Below are positions 26,014 to 39,600 of a stretch of 64,000 nucleotides of DNA, one piece after another. Positions within the stretch are counted from its first letter, which is position 1; each line of letters begins with the position of its first letter. Source of the DNA: Metaphire vulgaris (taxonomy: Eukaryota; Annelida; Clitellata; Crassiclitellata; Megascolecidae); NCBI GenBank assembly GCA_018105865.1, contig CM030863.1, positions 4,296,654 through 4,360,653 on the forward strand. Direction: 5' to 3'. A program made the position numbers and the translations under genes. The notes beneath the pieces were generated by a model, which did not search any database, had not been told where the DNA came from, and was given only the letters and a program-made list of their open reading frames with translations.

Positions 26014-27590
26014 GATCCGCCCATTAAGAAATTGACGTTGCCTATGGCAACTGATATCAACGCGTCGTCCAATGAGAATGCGGTTATACAAACACAGGCA
26101 CATGATTATTCGTCGCCGGCTTACATGCGGTTGGTACGACGGTCGTGAAGAGTGTCGTGAGGCCGGTGGTGATTCCAGGAGTGAACGGAGTGGTCGTTGG
26201 CAGCGACGTGGTCGTTACGTTCGTCGGTCTCACGCACAGCGGACAGCAGGCGTCCGTCGTGTAGACAACGTCGTCCCCTTCGCTGCACGTTGCGCACTGC
26301 ATCACCGTCTTCGTCAACGAACCGAACCCGTCCGAAGACATCGTGCAGGTGTACGTCTCGCACAGTCCAACGTGCCACGTGGCACCGATCTTGAAACATT
26401 TTGAAGACCACAGTAAATAATAATAATTGAACACGCACAAGGCAAAGTCGTCTATGAGATTGAACCGCTGTTAGAGATAGCCAATTACGATTGCTCGTCG
26501 GTCAGGACCAGGAACAAAGCGGCCTGGCCTAAATTTCTCTGGCCCAACCGGCCTGGCTTAAACTGGCTAGTTAGTCTAGCTGTCACCGTCGATAGATGCC
26601 GTCAAATAGTAGAACAGCAATTTGGAATATAAGTTCTGTTCAATATTTACTGTTTCTGCGATGATCTATTCCGAATCTGTCATGCGTACCGTGTTAGTGT
26701 TAAAACAATTTATTTCTAAGGTAGAGAAAAAATAAATAATTACAGTCAACTTGAAATAGCACTTTCTTTTCGAAAAAACTTAGATTCGTGGAAGTGAATG
26801 AACTTCGTCAAAAACTTGTCATTCTGTACAATGAATCTACATTTTTGAGAACTATGGCGTTGTGATTTAAATTAAAAGCAGTGCAAAATAAATAACTGAA
26901 TCAACAGGAGACTCTTCTGCCTACCGCCTTCTCTTCGTTTTCGAACATGCAGTACGGTTCCCTCGGAGCACAGCGACAGCATATACCGTCTTGCAGATCC
27001 TTGTTCACCAGCGTCTTGCCTTGTTCGTTGCACACAGCCTCCGTCAACTGGCAAGTTTCCGTGCACTTCTGCGTCCCGTTGACGCAGTTACAGTATATGC
27101 ACTCTCGCGTCAACCATCTGGCACCGTTCGAGTACGTGACGTTGTCGGACACGCAGTCGCACGCAGACATTTCGACGCAGGCTGCACCGTCCCAGTACGT
27201 GCCTGACGCGCATGCGCAGCCGGGCTTGCAGACAGCCATTTCGCAGAAGTGATTGGGCGTCTGGCAGGTCTGCTCGCATGGACACTGCTGGAATTCGCGG
27301 CCGTCCGTGCAAATCTCTGTAAAAAAATCAAATAACTTGAGATTACCGTCACCCGCTGATACTACAGTAACGGCGTGGACGATCGAACTCTTTCTTGGAG
27401 GCTTTTGTCCTTACTAGATGGTTCAGAGGGCGCGATAAAGTAGCGGTAAGATTCCCGCCATGCAACCGGAGGGTAGCGGGTTCGAATCTGATCCTAGTCA
27501 CTCAGTAGCAAGTAATACACTCCTAATTGCTCGGCATTTACGATTATTCGCTTTGTGAATGGCTTAGCGCTCGCCAAACAACCATGTAAT

Positions 27591-27657
<67 letters not shown>

Positions 27658-30600
27658 TGGTTTTACAATTATCTAATAATAAGAATAAAGAAGAAGAAGA
27701 AGAAGAAGAAGAAGAAGAAGAAATAAAAGTTGAATCAAAGTTGCTGGCACACAACTGAATTTCTAAAAAGACGCTATTAATATTTCTATATCTTCAATTG
27801 AAGATAAAATTATAGGAACTGGTGTGATTATAATTGCAGGCTTAGGTCCTATGCTAGCGATAGCGAAGAATGATTCGTTAAATTCTTACCGTTGGATGCA
27901 CATTCCTCGTCGAAGACTCGGGACATTCCTTTGGTTGTGCACAGGAGTGAGACGCATTTTTCAGTCGTAGACTGCACTTTCTCGCCGAACTGAAAACCAC
28001 AGAAATAAAATTTACTCAGATTACCAGGTTCAGGTCAATTACTAATACTGCACAGCGCTCAATTCTCCAGCAATTTCAAAATGTAGATTAAATTCTAAAG
28101 CAAATTTAATCAAATTGGAACTTAATACATGGACAATCACAATGGAAATGGCATTTCATTTGTTTCATGTTGTACATGGAATTACTATGGATGCCTATAA
28201 AGAGCAAAATTCCTAGATAGTTGCCAAACGATCATACCTTTTCAAATGTCTAATAAACTTAATTGTTTTAATACTTTGCACAACGGTATTGCAAGATCTA
28301 CAGGGTGGTTCAATAAAAATGGCCAGCCCTGTTTTAATGTAGATATTTTGGCAAACCTTTTGTCAGAATGCATGTAATTAGGGTGTATTTCTGCGTCATT
28401 ATATTTTGAATGCAGCCATTTCAGTTTTCATTACAATTAAAAGCTGCAGTGTCGTCAACTAAAGAAGTCACAGGTTTGCTGCAGAAGGCGTTCTTCAAAA
28501 AGTAGTTATTATATTTGGTATATAAAATTAAGAACCGAAATTTAGTACAGTTTCTGGATACATTTCATTGCTTGCTTATTTATTGTCGTCTGCTTTGGTA
28601 GCGTCACTATTTTGTCGCCAGTACGATTTTTTGCAAAGAAAATTTTGATTTTTTTAATAAAATGAGAAAATTCTGGTAGATGGTCGTTTCTTAATTCTTA
28701 ATTTCTCGCGACGACTTTTGACAAAATTCTTTGAGTGTTAGAACCTGTGCGAAAGAAGTGCATGATTATCCGAGGTACGTTATCTCCAAAACCATTCGAA
28801 ACGGTAACGTGTCACACGGCAGCGTACATTGCGGTACATTACAACCGAGTCCGTTTTATCGACGTTCTACTGTAAAATTTTGATAACATTGTTTATTATT
28901 TAGAATATCTTGTCGAATACCTGAATTGAATGAAAATTTAGTTAGGTCTACGGTTACAGGCTCGCTCTTACTTTGGCTGCGGTTTTATATACCTGGTAGA
29001 ACTGTCCTTCGTAGTAGCACGGGCAGTCGGAACCCTTTATACACGTTCCATTGTTCATTACCATTCCTTCGGCACACTGACAACCCTTTTGGCAGCCAAC
29101 GTCGCCAGCCTTTAGACATACAGTCCCAGAGGACTGAGCCATGTTGTTGCAAGTCTTGTGGCACAAGCAATCAGTGAATTCGAAAGGATCGGAACAATCT
29201 TCACAATGAATAGAAGCGCAATATAGATAGCATCGTTTATTTAAGATGTCCTCTATATCTGCCAAATTGCCAATAATTCCTACTCAACCTGATTAGAATG
29301 GCGTTTTATTGGCAGCAAATGGATTTTAATGTTTGTGTATGCAAAGACTTCACGATTCATTAGTGCACACTGAGGAAGGTCTGAATTTGGAATCAAACAG
29401 TCAAACTACAGAACATGAGATTATAGATCTAACCGCTTTATATTCGGGAATGGGTTAATTGCATTTCCTTAGCAGTCGTTAGAAGGCGTACTACATTGAA
29501 ATTTACTTGATTAAATCCTAAATTCTTATCTTTACAAAATTGCAACGTGTCTGAGCTAAGTAGTCGCATCAGGACATGGATGAAGAACAACGATAACAGA
29601 ATTCTTGAAGTAAACGACAAAAATACATACAATCAATCAAGGCTGCGGGCGTTGTCGATAAAACGACGGTGCTTCCTGTCACTACTGTCGTCGTTGATAA
29701 ACTATTTCCTGTAGTTGTCGAAATCGTAGTAATTGAAGGAGTTGTTGATAGAACGCCTGCTGTAGTCGACTGACTTGTCTGAGTGCTGCTTTCCGTAGAT
29801 GATGCTCTAGTAGTAGTAATGAGCGCAGCAGACACGGAAGTCTCGTGTGTCGTGACTGCAATAAAGTACCGACGAAATCGCAATCAGCCAACCAGCTGAG
29901 CAAGGAAAATTTGCATGCATTTACACACAGAGAGACGCACGTGAAGACGGACACACGAATGCGCTCATATCGTACGTTAATGACACTTTCAGTTTACAAG
30001 GCAGGAATAAAACGGCACAGTTCCACGTGGCGATGGAACACCATGAAACAACACTGAATGAATACGAAACAAGAATTCTATTCCATGTGGTTCAGATCCA
30101 ACTAAACTACGCAGCCACCACCACCATATGTGTAAAAAACGTTTTTTTATGTTTTTGTTTTTTCTTAAAAAACATGTTTTTAATGTTTTTTAAGTTCCTT
30201 ATGTTTTTTATTTTTTGTATCTTATTGCCTGCATATCAATTTCTGAAAGAGTATGTTTTAATTCTTCTGCTTGAATTTGGTTCGCTGGAGAACTCCACTA
30301 TTCCAGTGTTGGAGTTGTGAAATTTGAGATGGTGGGTTAGAATTCAACCCCCTCCCAGAAACTCCAACACTGACTATTTCTTCGTTGGCAGAATCCAAGG
30401 AATTCTTCATGCGGGAATAAATAGTGTTCGACTGCAGGTGTCATCGGCTGCAGTGAGCAAGGGTTATGGTTAGGGTTATCGTTCGGAATGTTGGGGCGGT
30501 CATCTGAATAGAAGCCATCTGTGACCCGGTCATTTCGTTGGTCGAAGGTGTTTCAGCTTTCATTAAGTCGCTCGTGAGAATGGTCTCGAGGTCTCGAGGG

Positions 30601-33600
30601 TCAAAGGTTCTAGAACGCCTATCATCGGTAATTAAATTTTCCGTGGGAAGAAACGTAGATCTGTTTCTTCGTTGTCGCTAGTCGAGCGGAATTCTTTCAT
30701 TCGGCCTTACAAAGGAACCATCTAAGCAACAAGTGTCTAGTCTTAGTTCAACTCTGTAGCAGCGCTAGTCGAATGTTCAGCTATTGGATAGGGAGATGCG
30801 GCTTCTAGATGTTTAAGTGTTCTACACGTCACAATAGTATTGGATACTTTTAAAATCATATTTCATTTGTGTAACGACTGATTGAGTTCTGGAGCGTTAA
30901 CTAAATTTCATCAGAAGATTGTCCAAATCCAATGGAATTCCTTTACGATTCCACGTTTGAAGTCGCATATGCTTGACACCTGATAACGGGTGAATTACTT
31001 CAATATGTGTCAAATGTAAAGCATGGATGGATGTCAATAAAGGACTGTAAACGATTCCAATGTTTATTATTGTTTTTTATTCTTTTATAAAAAACATGTT
31101 AAAAAACATGTTTTTCAGGTTTTTTATTTAAAATTTGATGTTTTTTACATCTATGACCACCACCAACATCATCACCATCGTCGTCATCATTATCATCATC
31201 ATTATCATAGTCATCATCATCGTCATCACGACCACCACCACCACCATCATCATCATCATCGTAATCAGCAGCGTCACCGCTGATTATGCTGTCGCCTTCA
31301 CAACTGCAACCAAAACCACAAGCAAGGCTACATCTATCGACACCAAAACCGATGAATAGAATATGACAAATGTTCATGGTTTAATCCCTCTAAGACACTC
31401 GAACAATAAGCAGAAAAAATCACATGCCTAGCTACCATATCATATAAAAATATGAGCAATAGCATTAGAACCAAATGAATGCATTATTTAACGACAGTGA
31501 ATAGAGATCGGTTTCGAGAAAAAATCTACCTATCAAAATATCGAAATATTCGGTGACAAACGGATATGAGGGATGGCGGATGAACAGTGCACGTGGGATA
31601 TTAATAATTACAAACTAATTGATTACAGAGACAGTAAAAATCAAATCGCTTTAATCATCGCAACGCAAAACCTTTTTCACTAAGACTTACTTCTTGTAAG
31701 GAGTGGGTAACCAAAACCTGCCTATATCGTTATATGGAGGCCCAGCCTCTAAAATTACGTTTTGCACAAATCTCAATATTATTTACCAACCACACGCTCG
31801 ATTACGAAAGATAAAAGGGACAGCGGCAAATACATCGATTGTAATTAACAGAAACAGTCAAAAGACAAAAATTCAAAAAAAGCGGATGACATAACCAAGT
31901 TACCAAAGACAAAATCACTAGTAACAGCAGCAGAAGAAGATGTCAAAATAATCCAGACAATGGACAAACGAATTCGAAGTTAAAGTGATAGACAAAGCAT
32001 AACCAGATGACACAAAACATTGACACGTGCTAAAGATGGCTGCAAGATTACCAGATCTAGAACGATTAATGCGACCGAAAGACACATCAGAAAAGCTCTT
32101 GAATAAATTGGGGACGATCAGAAAGGGTAAACAAACTGAATATCCGAAGCCGAGAGAACGAAATCGACAGATCCATGAGGCACAGAAGGAGGTTCGCGAA
32201 CTACTTCAATGGCGAAGACGACGACGACGACGGCGCACTCACTCACCCAGGCTTGGCTCGAAGCATCCAGTCACTTTCACGGTCAAGTCGTATGTTTCGG
32301 CTTGTGGGTCCTTCGTTCCTTCCGGACTGATACCGAACTTGACTGCCTCAACAGGGCTGCCGTCTGGACTCGGATAGAACGTAACGCTTCCGTCCTCAGG
32401 TACAACCTTCTCGATTGTGTCAGACTTCCCAGATGGGTAAAATATGACGAAGACGATAGTCTCGGCGTTTGGTTCATCGACCGAAACCGACTGGATGAGC
32501 GAACCTGGCTGGAGGCCGACGAGCAGCTGTGGAGATGGCTCGTTCTTGGAAGGTACGGCCGGCTGCCAGTCTATCGCGCCTGGCTGAGACTCGGGTGGTT
32601 TGCTGTTTTCGTTTGCGTTCACGACTTCGATGTCATCTTCGCCAAATGTCGGCGCTTGCGATGGCATCCGGTCAGACAGCGGACAGTAGACCGTTGTCGT
32701 GACGGTCGGGGTCGTCGTCGTCGTGACGACGGTTACAGCTGTCGTCGAGCCGAACGTGGGTGTGCCACTCGTCGTCGTCGTCGCCGCCGCCGTCGGGGAC
32801 GACAGCGTCGTTGTCGTCGACGGCACGGTCTGAGTCGTGACCGCTCCGGTCGTCGGTGAGGTCGTTACGGTCGTCGTCGTCGATGGTACTGTCTGTCCGA
32901 CGCTGGTCGTCGTCGGCGCGACAGTCGTCTCCTCTCTGAGGCAGCCCTGAGCGCTCGGATTCACACGGAAGATTTCGATCGAACTGTCCGTCCTCAAGCT
33001 CTTCAGTATGACGCGCAGATGCGTGGTTGTAGAAGCGATGATGGATGCTGGTATGAGCACACGTCCGCTTGGCGTTACTGGCACGTCCTGTACGATTGTC
33101 GTTTCGCCTTCAGCGTTCTTCGCCACGAGGTCGACCTTACTCAACCCACTTTCTTTACCCGTTTCGACCGAAGTCACTGAAACCGGTTTGGCGAACTTCA
33201 GCGCGAACTCGGGTGGGACTTTGGCCTCTTTTGGTGTTGCTGCGTCGTCGGAGCTCGTAGTCTCCACCACCCACGGCTGACCTGTCGATCTGTCGAGCGG
33301 TTTTAATTGTCTCGACGACCCGATGTCCGTCGTAACGCTCTGCAGTGGCAGGTCCGTCGGCGGACCGGTCATCGAGTCTTGGAGATAGCATACGGCAATC
33401 GTCGTCGTTCCCTCTGGTGAAACGGTCGTTGTCACGATCGCTGTCGTCGTCGTCGTCGTCGTGGACTCGACTACGGGCGTGGCAGTAGCTGTTGTGATGC
33501 TCGTAGGCGTAGTAGTGATCGGCGTGGAGCCAGGTGCCGTCGTCGTGGACGCTGCTGACGTCGTCGTCGTTGTCGCAGACGGGGTCGTGGCGACGGTCGT

Positions 33601-36600
33601 CGCTGAAAACAGAAGAACATCGATTAGATTGTCTAGAGTCTAAAATCAGTGAAGCACGTTTTGCATGCCTTGTTGCTTAGATTGCAACAGTCGATCGCCC
33701 GTCATTATTTCTGACAGGCATATGCACGTCAAGCGGCGCTAGAATGAGAACCACCATACGACGAAATTGGAATATACAAGTATAATTTGTTTAAATAATC
33801 ATAATGACAACAACATTATTAAGATGCCATAAGGTTCGCGAACTACTTCAATGGCGAAGACGACGACGGCGACGGCGCACTCACTCACCCAGGCTTGGCT
33901 CGAAGCATCCAGTCACTTTCACGGTCAAGTCGTATGTTTCGGCTTGTGGGTCCTTCGTTCCTTCCGGACTGATACCGAACTTGACTGCCTCAACAGGGCT
34001 GCCGTCTGGACTCGGATAGAACGTAACGCTTCCGTCCTCAGGTACAACCTTCTCGATTGTGTCAGACTTCCCAGATGGGTAAAATATGACGAAGACGATA
34101 GTCTCGGCGTTTGCTTCATCGACCGAAACCGACTGGATGAGCGAACCTGGCTGGAGGCCGACGAGCAGCTGTGGAGATGGCTCGTTCTTGGAAGGTACGG
34201 CCGGCTGCCAGTCTATCGCGCCTGGCTGAGACTCGGGTGGTTTGCTGTTTTCGTTTGCGTTCACGACTTCGATGTCATCCTCGCCAAATGTCGGCGCTTG
34301 CGATGGCATCCGGTCAGACAGCGGACAGTAGACCGTTGTCGTGACGGTCGGGGTCGTCGTCGTCGTGACGACGGTTACAGCTGTCGTCGAGCCGAACGTG
34401 GGTGTGCCACGTCGTCGTCGTCGCCGCCGCCGTCGGGGACGACAGCGTCGTTGTCGTCGACGGCACGGTCTGAGTCGTGACCGCTCCGGTCGTCGGTGAG
34501 GTCGTTACGGTCGTCGTCGTCGATGGTACTGTCTGTCCGACGCTGGTCGTCGTCGGCGCGACAGTCGTCTCCTCTCTCAGGCAGCCCTGAGCGCTCGGAT
34601 TCACACGGAAGATTTCGATCGAACTGTCCGTCCTCAAGCTCTTCAGTATGACGCGCAGATGCGTGGTTGTAGAAGCGATGATGGATGCTGGTATGAGCAC
34701 ACGTCCGCTTGGCGTTACTGGCACGTCCTGTACGATTGTCGTTTCGCCTTCAGCGTTCTTCGCCACGAGGTCGACCTTACTCAACCCACTTTCTTTACCC
34801 GTTTCGACCGAAGTCACTGAAACCGGTTTGGCGAACTTCAGCGCGAACTCGGGTGGGACTTTGGCCTCTTTTGGTGTTGCTGCGTCGTCGGAGCTCGTAG
34901 TCTCCACCACCCACGGCTGACCTGTCGATCTGTCGAGCGGTTTTAATTGTCTCGACGACCCGATGTCCGTCGTAACGCTCTGCAGTGGCAGGTCCGTCGG
35001 CGGACCGGTCATCGAGTCTTGGAGATAGCATACGGCAATCGTCGTCGTTCCCTCTGGTGAAACGGTCGTTGTCACGATCGCTGTCGTCGTCGTCGTCGTC
35101 GTGGACTCGACTACGGGCGTGGCAGTAGTTGTTGTGATGCTCGTAGGCGTAGTAGTGATCGGCGTGGAGCCAGGTGCCGTCGTCGTGGACGCTGCTGACG
35201 TCGTCGTCGTTGTCGCAGACGGGGTCGTGGCGACGGTCGTCGCTGAAAACAGAAGAACATCGATTAGATTGTCTAGAGTCTAAAATCAGTGAAGCACGTT
35301 TTGCATGCCTTGTTGCTTAGATTGCAACAGTCGATCGCCCGTCATTATTTCTGACAGGCATATGCACGTCAAGCGGCGCTAGAATGAGAACCACCATACG
35401 ACGAAATTGGAATATACAAGTATAATTTGTTTAAATAATCATAATGACAACAACATTATTAAGATGCCATAAGGTTCGCGAACTACTTCAATGGCGAAGA
35501 CGACGACGGCGACGGCGCACTCACTCACCCAGGCTTGGCTCGAAGCATCCAGTCACTTTCACGGTCAAGTCGTATGTTTCGGCTCGTGGGTCCTTCGTTC
35601 CTTCCGGACTGATACCGAACTTGACTGCCTCAACAGGGCTGCCGTCTGGACTCGGATAGAACGTAACGCTTCCGTCCTCAGGTACAACCTTCTCGATTGT
35701 GTCAGACTTCCCAGATGGGTAAAATATGACGAAGACGATAGTCTCGGCGTTTGGTTCATCGACCGAAACCGACTGGATGAGCGAACCTGGCTGGAGGCCG
35801 ACGAGCAGCTGTGGAGATGGCTCGTTCTTGGAAGGTACGGCCGGCTGCCAGTCTATCGCGCCTGGCTGAGACTCGGGTGGTTTGCTGTTTTCGTTTGCGT
35901 TCACGACTTCGATGTCATCCTCGCCAAATGTCGGCGCTTGCGATGGCATCCGGTCAGACAGCGGACAGTAGACCGTTGTCGTGACGGTCGGGGTCGTCGT
36001 CGTCGTGACGACGGTTACAGCTGTCGTCGAGCCGAACGTGGGTGTGCCACTCGTCGTCGTCGCCGCCGCCGTCGGGGACGACAGCGTCGTTGTCGTCGAC
36101 GGCACGGTCTGAGTCGTGACCGCTCCGGTCGTCGGTGAGGTCGTTACGGTCGTCGTCGTCGATGGTACTGTCTGTCCGACGCTGGTCGTCGTCGGCGCGA
36201 CAGTCGTCTCCTCTCTCAGGCAGCCCTGAGCGCTCGGATTCACACGGAAGATTTCGATCGAACTGTCCGTCCTCAAGCTCTTCAGTATGACGCGCAGATG
36301 CGTGGTTGTAGAAGCGATGATGGATGCTGGTATGAGCACACGTCCGCTTGGCGTTACTGGCACGTCCTGTACGATTGTCGTTTCGCCTTCAGCGTTCTTC
36401 GCCACGAGGTCGACCTTACTCAACCCACTTTCTTTACCCGTTTCGACCGAAGTCACTGAAACCGGTTTGGCGAACTTCAGCGCGAACTCGGGTGGGACTT
36501 TGGCCTCTTTTGGTGTTGCTGCGTCGTCGGAGCTCGTAGTCTCCACCACCCACGGCTGACCTGTCGATCTGTCGAGCGGTTTTAATTGTCTCGACGACCC

Positions 36601-39600
36601 GATGTCCGTCGTAACGCTCTGCAGTGGCAGGTCCGTCGGCGGACCGGTCATCGAGTCTTGGAGATAGCATACGGCAATCGTCGTCGTTCCCTCTGGCGAA
36701 ACGGTCGTTGTCACGATCGCTGTCGTCGTCGTCGTCGTCGTGGACTCGACTACGGGCGTGGCAGTAGTTGTTGTGATGCTCGTAGGCGTAGTAGTGATCG
36801 GCGTGGAGCCAGGTGCCGTCGTCGTGGACGCTGCTGACGTCGTCGTCGTTGTCGCAGACGGGGTCGTGGCGACGGTCGTCGCTGAAAACAGAAGAACATC
36901 GATTAGATTGTCTAGAGTCTAAAATCAGTGAAGCACGTTTTGCATGCCTTGTTGCTTAGATTGCAACAGTCGATCGCCCGTCATTATTTCTGACAGGCAT
37001 ATGCACGTCAAGCGGCGCTAGAATGAGAACCACCATACGACGAAATTGGAATATACAAGTATAATTTGTTTAAATAATCATAATGACAACAACATTATTA
37101 AGATGCCATAAGGTTCGCGAACTACTTCAATGGCGAAGACGACGACGGCGACGGCGCACTCACTCACCCAGGCTTGGCTCGAAGCATCCAGTCACTTTCA
37201 CGGTCAAGTCGTATGTTTCGGCTTGTGGGTCCTTCGTTCCTTCCGGACTGATACCGAACTTGACTGCCTCAACAGGGCTGCCGTCTGGACTCGGATAGAA
37301 CGTAACGCTTCCGTCCTCAGGTACAACCTTCTCGATTGTGTCAGACTTCCCAGATGGGTAAAATATGACGAAGACGATAGTCTCGGCGTTTGCTTCATCG
37401 ACCGAAACCGACTGGATGAGCGAACCTGGCTGGAGGCCGACGAGCAGCTGTGGAGATGGCTCGTTCTTGGAAGGTACGGCCGGCTGCCAGTCTATCGCGC
37501 CTGGCTGAGACTCGGGTGGTTTGCTGTTTTCGTTTGCGTTCACGACTTCGATGTCATCCTCGCCAAATGTCGGCGCTTGCGATGGCATCCGGTCAGACAG
37601 CGGACAGTAGACCGTTGTCGTGACGGTCGGGGTCGTCGTCGTCGTGACGACGGTTACAGCTGTCGTCGAGCCGAACGTGGGTGTGCCACTCGTCGTCGTC
37701 GCCGCCGCCGTCGGGGACGACAGCGTCGTTGTCGTCGACGGCACGGTCTGAGTCGTGACCGCTCCGGTCGTCGGTGAGGTCGTTACGGTCGTCGTCGTCG
37801 ATGGTACTGTCTGTCCGACGCTGGTCGTCGTCGGCGCGACAGTCGTCTCCTCTCTGAGGCAGCCCTGAGCGCTCGGATTCACACGGAAGATTTCGATCGA
37901 ACTGTCCGTCCTCAAGCTCTTCAGTATGACGCGCAGATGCGTGGTTGTAGAAGCGATGATGGATGCTGGTATGAGCACACGTCCGCTTGGCGTTACTGGC
38001 ACGTCCTGTACGATTGTCGTTTCGCCTTCAGCGTTCTTCGCCACGAGGTCGACCTTACTCAACCCACTTTCTTTACCCGTTTCGACCGAAGTCACTGAAA
38101 CCGGTTTGGCGAACTTCAGCGCGAACTCGGGTGGGACTTTGGCCTCTTTTGGTGTTGCTGCGTCGTCGGAGCTCGTAGTCTCCACTACCCACGGCTGACC
38201 TGTCGATCTGTCGAGCGGCTTTAATTGTCTCGACGACCCGATGTCCGTCGTAACGCTCTGCAGTGGCAGGTCCGTCGGCGGACCGGTCATCGAGTCTTGG
38301 AGATAGCATACGGCAATCGTCGTCGTTCCCTCTGGTGAAACGGTCGTTGTCACGATCGCTGTCGTCGTCGTCGTCGTCGTGGACTCGACTACGGGCGTGG
38401 CAGTAGCTGTTGTGATGCTCGTAGGCGTAGTAGTGATCGGCGTGGAGCCAGGTGCCGTCGTCGTGGACGCTGCTGACGTCGTCGTCGTCGTCGTCGTTGT
38501 CGCAGACGGGGTCGTGGCGACGGTCGTCGCTGAAAACAGAAGAACATCGATTAGATTGTCTAGAGTCTAAAATCAGTGAAGCACGTTTTGCATGCCTTGT
38601 TGCTTAGATTGCAACAGTCGATCGCCCGTCATTATTTCTGACAGGCATATGCACGTCAAGCGGCGCTAGAATGAGAACCACCATACGACGAAATTGGAAT
38701 ATACAAGTATAATTTGTTTAAATAATCATAATGACAACAACATTATTAAGATGCCATAAGGTTCGCGAACTACTTCAATGGCGAAGACGACGACGGCGAC
38801 GGCGCACTCACTCACCCAGGCTTGGCTCGAAGCATCCAGTCACTTTCACGGTCAAGTCGTATGTTTCGGCTCGTGGGTCCTTCGTTCCTTCCGGACTGAT
38901 ACCGAACTTGACTGCCTCAACAGGGCTGCCGTCTGGACTCGGATAGAACGTAACGCTTCCGTCCTCAGGTACAACCTTCTCGATTGTGTCAGACTTCCCA
39001 GATGGGTAAAATATGACGAAGACGATAGTCTCGGCGTTTGCTTCATCGACCGAAACCGACTGGATGAGCGAACCTGGCTGGAGGCCGACGAGCAGCTGTG
39101 GAGATGGCTCGTTCTTGGAAGGTACGGCCGGCTGCCAGTCTATCGCGCCTGGCTGAGACTCGGGTGGTTTGCTGTTTTCGTTTGCGTTCACGACTTCGAT
39201 GTCATCCTCGCCAAATGTCGGCGCTTGCGATGGCATCCGGTCAGACAGCGGACAGTAGACCGTTGTCGTGACGGTCGGGGTCGTCGTCGTCGTGACGACG
39301 GTTACAGCTGTCGTCGAGCCGAACGTGGGTGTGCCACTCGTCGTCGTCGCCGCCGCCGTCGGGGACGACAGCGTCGTTGTCGTCGACGGCACGGTCTGAG
39401 TCGTGACCGCTCCGGTCGTCGGTGAGGTCGTTACGGTCGTCGTCGTCGATGGTACTGTCTGTCCGACGCTGGTCGTCGTCGGCGCGACAGTCGTCTCCTC
39501 TCTGAGGCAGCCCTGAGCGCTCGGATTCACACGGAAGATTTCGATCGAACTGTCCGTCCTCAAGCTCTTCAGTATGACGCGCAGATGCGTGGTTGTAGAA

